Source of the DNA: Prochlorococcus sp. AG-347-K19
GTDB taxonomy: Bacteria > Cyanobacteriota > Cyanobacteriia > PCC-6307 > Cyanobiaceae
Reading direction: 5' to 3'
Length of the DNA: 64,000 bases
Assembly (NCBI GenBank): GCA_003281335.1
Contig: QCCG01000003.1
Span: forward strand, 1-64,000
A model generated the notes under the pieces. It did not search any database, was not told where the DNA came from, and saw only the letters and a program-made list of their open reading frames with translations. Of the stretch, positions 59,938-64,000 are shown piece after piece. Position 1 is the stretch's first letter; every line of letters starts with the position of its first letter. The position numbers and the translations under genes are program-made.

Positions 59938-61641
59938 ATGACTAAAAATACTACAGATATTGAAAAGTTCCAATACGAGCATTTATTTAACTTGATCTTG
60001 GCTATTTTCAAATTTAGTGAAAAAAAATATGAAAATTTCGTAAAAGATGTAATAAGAATTTTATTAGAGTTTGAAAAAAATGGTGAAACTATTGTTGATG
60101 TTGATAATAGTTTAATAATCTTTGAATTATTAGAAGATGGCTGGCCCAATAAACATATAGATGTTCTAAAAAATATAGGTTTGATTGGTTCCCTTCATTC
60201 TCCATTCGTATTAGTAAATAGAAAATTATCCTTATCAAAATGGTCAAAAAAGATAGAAAGAGTTATTAATTCATTTCTAAAAAAAATAGATACCGATAAT
60301 TTAATGAACTCAATAATTTATAAAAATGATAATAAAATTGATCAAATTAAAACTATATTTAAATATTCAAACTTAGTTTTCCTTCAAGGAGGACCAGGTA
60401 CGGGTAAAACTACTTTAATAATAAAGTTAATACTAGAACTCCTTAAAATTGACAACTTTTTAAATATTGGTTTGTCTGCTCCAACTGGAAAAGCTACAGC
60501 TCGTTTAAAAGAAGCTCTTAATGATAAAAAAAATATTTCTATTAGCAAATTTCTAGACCAAATAGAATTTCAAACTTTACATAGATGGATTTTAAATTCT
60601 CAAAATAAATCTCTTAATTTGAAATTTAAACTAAAAGAGCTTGATATTTTCATAATTGATGAAATGTCAATGGTTAATATCGATTTGATTGAATCAGTTT
60701 TAAATTTGTTAGCAAAGGACTGTAAAATTATTTTAGTTGGAGATAAAAATCAATTGTCTCCAGTAAATAACTGTTCTATATGGAATTATTTGTTTGAATA
60801 TTCCGATAATAGTTCAATTAAATCTTGTGTAGTAAATTTAGAAAAAACTTATAGAAATATTGGAGATATAGCATTAATTAGTAGTTTAATATTTAATAAT
60901 GATTTTTCTTTGCTTAATCAAAAGATAAAAGAATTAGAAAAAGATAATAATTCAAAAGAAATTACAATTTCAAAGAGTAGAGAAAAAGATATTCCAAAAG
61001 ATCTATTATTTTCGATTACAAGTCATCTAGAACAGTTAAATATTTCAACTTCAAATTTAAGTAAAAAAAAATATATATTTGATGAGAGTATTGATAATTT
61101 ATTGCTTAATGAAAAAAATTTAGTAGATAAGATATTTCTTGATTTACAGAGTCAATTGATTTTATGCGAAAAAAATTCCGGAATATGGAGTGTTGAATAT
61201 TTGAATGAAATTGTTTTTGGTCAAAAAAAACCCTATGATCTTAAAACTCTTAAAGAGGGTGTTCCGATCATGTGTACAAAAAATAATAATGAACTTGGAT
61301 TGTCAAATGGGGATATCGGAGTACTTATAGGTTTAAAAAATAAAAGAAAATATCTTTTTAGAAAATTTAATGATAATAACGAAGAAATTGTCGCATTAAT
61401 TGATCCATCTAATTTAGAAAATGTTGTACCAGCAATAGCCATTACTATTCATAAATCTCAAGGAAGTGAATCTGAAAAAGTAAAGATTTTGTGGTCCCAA
61501 AATTATAGAAGAAATAAATATGCTGCAAAAGAAAAAAAAGATAATCAAAATATCTTTTGCAGAGATAATTTTGAAAGAAGGTTATTTTATACTGCTGTTA
61601 CAAGAGCGAAAAAATCTTTAAAAATATATTATTTAAATTAA
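59938..61641 (+). CDS. recD: RecD subunit of exodeoxyribonuclease V
   Basis: A 567-residue 5'-3' helicase. Walker A GGPGTGKTT is at 151-159; LSAPTGKATARLKEAL, IIDEMSMVNIDLI, LVGDKNQLSPV and AITIHKSQGSE follow, then YTAVTRAKKSL. The start is one base after the recB stop, so translation is coupled. Confidence 0.95.
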   Translation: MTKNTTDIEKFQYEHLFNLILAIFKFSEKKYENFVKDVIRILLEFEKNGETIVDVDNSLIIFELLEDGWPNKHIDVLKNIGLIGSLHSPFVLVNRKLSLSKWSKKIERVINSFLKKIDTDNLMNSIIYKNDNKIDQIKTIFKYSNLVFLQGGPGTGKTTLIIKLILELLKIDNFLNIGLSAPTGKATARLKEALNDKKNISISKFLDQIEFQTLHRWILNSQNKSLNLKFKLKELDIFIIDEMSMVNIDLIESVLNLLAKDCKIILVGDKNQLSPVNNCSIWNYLFEYSDNSSIKSCVVNLEKTYRNIGDIALISSLIFNNDFSLLNQKIKELEKDNNSKEITISKSREKDIPKDLLFSITSHLEQLNISTSNLSKKKYIFDESIDNLLLNEKNLVDKIFLDLQSQLILCEKNSGIWSVEYLNEIVFGQKKPYDLKTLKEGVPIMCTKNNNELGLSNGDIGVLIGLKNKRKYLFRKFNDNNEEIVALIDPSNLENVVPAIAITIHKSQGSESEKVKILWSQNYRRNKYAAKEKKDNQNIFCRDNFERRLFYTAVTRAKKSLKIYYLN

Positions 61642-61746
61642 ATTTTATTTTTGATGAATTAGTAATATCTTAACCCCAAGATGTTAGATTAATAATTCGG
61701 CTCTGTAAGGCTAATCAACAATTTAAGTCAATTTAGATATTTGTTG

Positions 61747-61775
61747 AATGCCTAATCAGAAGATTATTAGGCATT
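61747..61775 (+). promoter_or_regulatory. Perfect hairpin abutting the DEAD-box helicase start
   Basis: AATGCCTAAT (61747-61756) pairs fully with ATTAGGCATT (61766-61775) over a nine-base loop, ending four bases before the ATG at 61780. It fills the place of a ribosome-binding site and could hold translation off until the helix is melted, for example by the helicase itself. Confidence 0.6.
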
Positions 61776-61779
61776 TAAA

Positions 61780-63561
61780 ATGGCTTTAAAAAAAGATAGT
61801 AACTCTCTTAGTAGTGAGCAGGAAAAGTCTCAGAATGAAGATTCTTCCTTACTTGAGTTCAAGAAATTAGATAACAAAAAAGAAATTGAATCTCAACTAT
61901 TAGAAGTATCGAAAGGAGATGATAATGAGAATGGATTTCTCGATTTTGGGTTTAATCAATCGATCTTAAATTCTTTAATAAATAAAGGGTATAAAAATCC
62001 AACTCCCATCCAAAAAGCTGCAATTCCCGAACTAATGTTAGGCAGGGATTTACTAGGCCAAGCACAAACAGGAACAGGAAAGACTGCAGCTTTTGCATTA
62101 CCAATAATAGAAAAACTTACAGATAATAAAAAATTAAATGCGAAGGTTTTAGTTATGACTCCTACAAGAGAATTAGCAACTCAAGTGGCAGAATCTTTTA
62201 AAAGTTATAGTTCTGAATCTAGTAATTTTAAGACGGTTGCAATATATGGAGGTACCGACTATCGAAATCAAATTTCTGCATTAAAAAGAAAAGTTGACGT
62301 GGTGGTTGGGACCCCAGGCCGAATAATGGATCATATAAGGCAAGGGACTTTTAAAATTCAAGATATAAATTGTCTTGTTTTAGATGAGGCAGATGAAATG
62401 TTAAATATGGGTTTTCTTGAAGATATTGAGTGGATAATAGATCAACTTCCGGGAAATAAGCAGATGGTATTGTTTTCAGCAACAATGCCTAGTGAGATAA
62501 GAAATATAGCAAAAAAATATCTAAATGATCCCGCCGAAATATTAATCAAAAGTGTCAAAAAAGAAACTCAATTAATTTCGCAAAAATTTCTACATGTACA
62601 AAGGCATCATAAGTTAGATGCTTTAAAAAGAATACTAGAACTTAATAACGAGGGAGTAATTATCTTTGTTAGAACTAAACTACTTACTACTTCAATAGCT
62701 GAAGCTTTAGAGAATTCAGGTCATACTGTGGCAGTACTTAATGGAGATATACCTCAAAATCAACGAGAAAATACTGTAGATAGATTGAAAAAAGGATTTA
62801 TTAATATCCTTGTTGCAACTGATGTCGCAGCTAGAGGCTTAGATGTTGAGAGGATAAAACTTGTTGTTAATTACGATTTTCCTTTTGACAAGGAAACATA
62901 TACTCATAGGATTGGAAGAACTGGAAGGGCAGGCAGATCAGGAGAAGCAATCTTATTTGTTAATCAAAGAGAAAAACATTTTCTAAGAAACTTAGAAAAC
63001 TCAACAAGAACCAAGATTGAAGAAATTAATATACCAAGTAATAAAATAATAAATGAAAAAAGGATGGAGAAACTTATAGATAATGTTAATGAGAGTTCTT
63101 TAGCTAAAGATGAAAATGAAGAAAATAAAGCTTTGATTATTGATGTACTGGATAATTTAAAAGAAAAGTACTCTATGGATGACTCAAATATTGCAATGGC
63201 TGCGATTAATTTAGTAATAGGTAATAAATCATTTTTTGTTAATGACGATGATTCTTGGATTAATAAACAAAATAATACTGATCGAAATAGATCAAATAGA
63301 AATTATAATAATCGTATGAGAAATTCAAATAGAAGAAATAATTATCAAAATGATTCTTTTGAAACCTACAAATTTAACTTTGGTAAATTTGATGGAGTTA
63401 GAGTTGCAAATATTATATCCTCAATCTGCAATTCAACTAATATAAATGGTAGATCCATAGGTAAGATACAGATTTTTAATGATTACAGTTTGGTAGATTT
63501 ACCAAGAGATCTGCATAGAGAAACTAAAAATAAATTAAAAAAAATTAAAGTCAGAAACTAG
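61780..63561 (+). CDS. DEAD-box ATP-dependent RNA helicase (CsdA/DeaD type)
   Basis: A 593-residue RNA helicase. Q motif PTPIQKAAIPE near 75, AQTGTGKT (95-102), PTRELATQ, GTPGR, DEAD (202-205), SAT, and the HRIGRTGRAGR C-terminal motif are all present. A basic Asn/Arg-rich linker (about 500-525) precedes a DbpA-like RNA-binding domain. Likely in ribosome assembly or cold-linked RNA remodelling, like Synechocystis CrhR. A hairpin in the leader may regulate it. Confidence 0.95.
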   Translation: MALKKDSNSLSSEQEKSQNEDSSLLEFKKLDNKKEIESQLLEVSKGDDNENGFLDFGFNQSILNSLINKGYKNPTPIQKAAIPELMLGRDLLGQAQTGTGKTAAFALPIIEKLTDNKKLNAKVLVMTPTRELATQVAESFKSYSSESSNFKTVAIYGGTDYRNQISALKRKVDVVVGTPGRIMDHIRQGTFKIQDINCLVLDEADEMLNMGFLEDIEWIIDQLPGNKQMVLFSATMPSEIRNIAKKYLNDPAEILIKSVKKETQLISQKFLHVQRHHKLDALKRILELNNEGVIIFVRTKLLTTSIAEALENSGHTVAVLNGDIPQNQRENTVDRLKKGFINILVATDVAARGLDVERIKLVVNYDFPFDKETYTHRIGRTGRAGRSGEAILFVNQREKHFLRNLENSTRTKIEEINIPSNKIINEKRMEKLIDNVNESSLAKDENEENKALIIDVLDNLKEKYSMDDSNIAMAAINLVIGNKSFFVNDDDSWINKQNNTDRNRSNRNYNNRMRNSNRRNNYQNDSFETYKFNFGKFDGVRVANIISSICNSTNINGRSIGKIQIFNDYSLVDLPRDLHRETKNKLKKIKVRN

Positions 63562-63570
63562 TGATAGATA

Positions 63571-63864
63571 ATGAAAGCTAGCAAATATAATTTATTTATT
63601 TTTGTGAATCTGATAATACTATTCAACTCCCTTAATAGTTATTATTTAGCTCAAACAAAACAAAATTCAATCATAAAATTATTTTGTCTTCAGAGTGTCA
63701 AAGAGGAAATGATTAAAGCAGAAATGTTATATAGTGAAGAAATTGCGAATGAAACTTGTGATTGTTACTACGAAGAATTTATACAAACTGCAAGTCATCA
63801 AGATGCAAAAACAAAATGTAAATTAGAAACTAGAGAAAATTTAAATCATAATAGAAAAATTTAA
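63571..63864 (+). CDS. Secreted cysteine-containing hypothetical protein
   Basis: A 97-residue protein with an N-terminal signal or anchor (YNLFIFVNLIILFNSLNSYY) and a mature part with four cysteines (LFCLQ, ETCDCYYEEF, KCKLE). Ten bases after the helicase gene. Family not recognised; likely periplasmic. Confidence 0.65.
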   Translation: MKASKYNLFIFVNLIILFNSLNSYYLAQTKQNSIIKLFCLQSVKEEMIKAEMLYSEEIANETCDCYYEEFIQTASHQDAKTKCKLETRENLNHNRKI

Positions 63865-63875
63865 TTATTATTTTT

Positions 63876-64000
63876 ATGAGGTCTAAGAACAATCAAAATC
63901 CAATAATTAGACTTTATTTAAATCTGATTGAGGAAAGAAGGTTACTATTTTTTGCTTTTCTTAGTTCCATAATTAATAAAATATTAGATTTAGCTCCCCC
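63876..64000 (+). CDS. ABC transporter (ATP-binding/permease), N-terminal part
   Basis: Only about 41 residues are inside the window: a polar start, then LYLNLIEERRLLFFAFLSSI and NKILDLAPP. The last motif is typical of MsbA-like exporters in cyanobacteria (NKLFDLAPP). The gene continues beyond the right edge, so substrate and domain order cannot be judged. Confidence 0.65.
   Translation, partial: MRSKNNQNPIIRLYLNLIEERRLLFFAFLSSIINKILDLAP

Noticed and set aside
1..64000. CRISPR arrays, insertion sequences, rRNA genes, prophage structural genes, integrases
   Set aside because: I looked for repeat-spacer patterns, transposase or recombinase motifs and rRNA signatures and saw none in this window.

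Overview
The window is a gene-dense, strongly A+T-rich cyanobacterial chromosome segment that reads as high-light-adapted Prochlorococcus. It has three high-light-inducible proteins, PsbY, Ycf54, the carotenoid isomerase CrtH, a marine-picocyanobacterial glutamine-type riboswitch, abundant tiny single-helix proteins, and Prochlorococcus-type porins. No species or strain can be assigned from sequence reading alone.

Layout. 1-3.3 kb: part of the Nit1 nitrilase cluster (radical SAM protein cut by the window edge, nitrilase, Sll0783-type protein) transcribed away from a flavoprotein, with a near-consensus NtcA box between them. 3.4-28 kb: an accessory-like stretch of small genes, many of them hypothetical or in paralogous pairs. 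It holds a few recognisable enzymes (glutamine amidotransferase, SelO/YdiU, an NSS transporter, an SRAP protein, the pseudouridine synthase RluF, a SPINDLY-type glycosyltransferase), a metal/redox membrane operon (DUF411, MauE-like, DUF3721, PepSY-type), and a glutamine-II riboswitch in front of a 56-residue peptide.

28-35.3 kb: an island-like segment bounded on the right by an intact tRNA-Pro(TGG). Three further long copies and one short copy of the tRNA 3' end, plus a ~230-bp direct repeat, mark repeated integration at this tRNA. The cassettes between the scars carry small membrane proteins, two tandem copies of an apparently undescribed pseudoknotted RNA with covarying base pairs, and a three-gene operon (CobW-like P-loop protein plus two metallophosphoesterase homologues) behind a Fur-family box.

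35.6-44 kb: apt, then two porin genes with 960 bp of apparently identical sequence, bracketing a TPR-sulfotransferase gene; a second TPR-sulfotransferase lies just upstream. 44-64 kb is core genome: a high-light-inducible gene, tRNA-Lys, psbY, trmFO, crtH, an OmpR-type regulator with a degenerate receiver, glutaredoxin-BolA, an acyltransferase, pdxJ, ycf54, a complete recC-recB-recD operon, a DEAD-box RNA helicase with a hairpin abutting its start codon, and the beginning of an ABC transporter.

How the parts fit: the Nit1 cluster and the glutamine riboswitch belong to nitrogen-status control. The DUF411 operon and the CobW/phosphoesterase operon point to metal handling. The porins with neighbouring sulfotransferases suggest cell-surface variation. 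The tRNA-Pro scars explain why the middle of the window is a mosaic.
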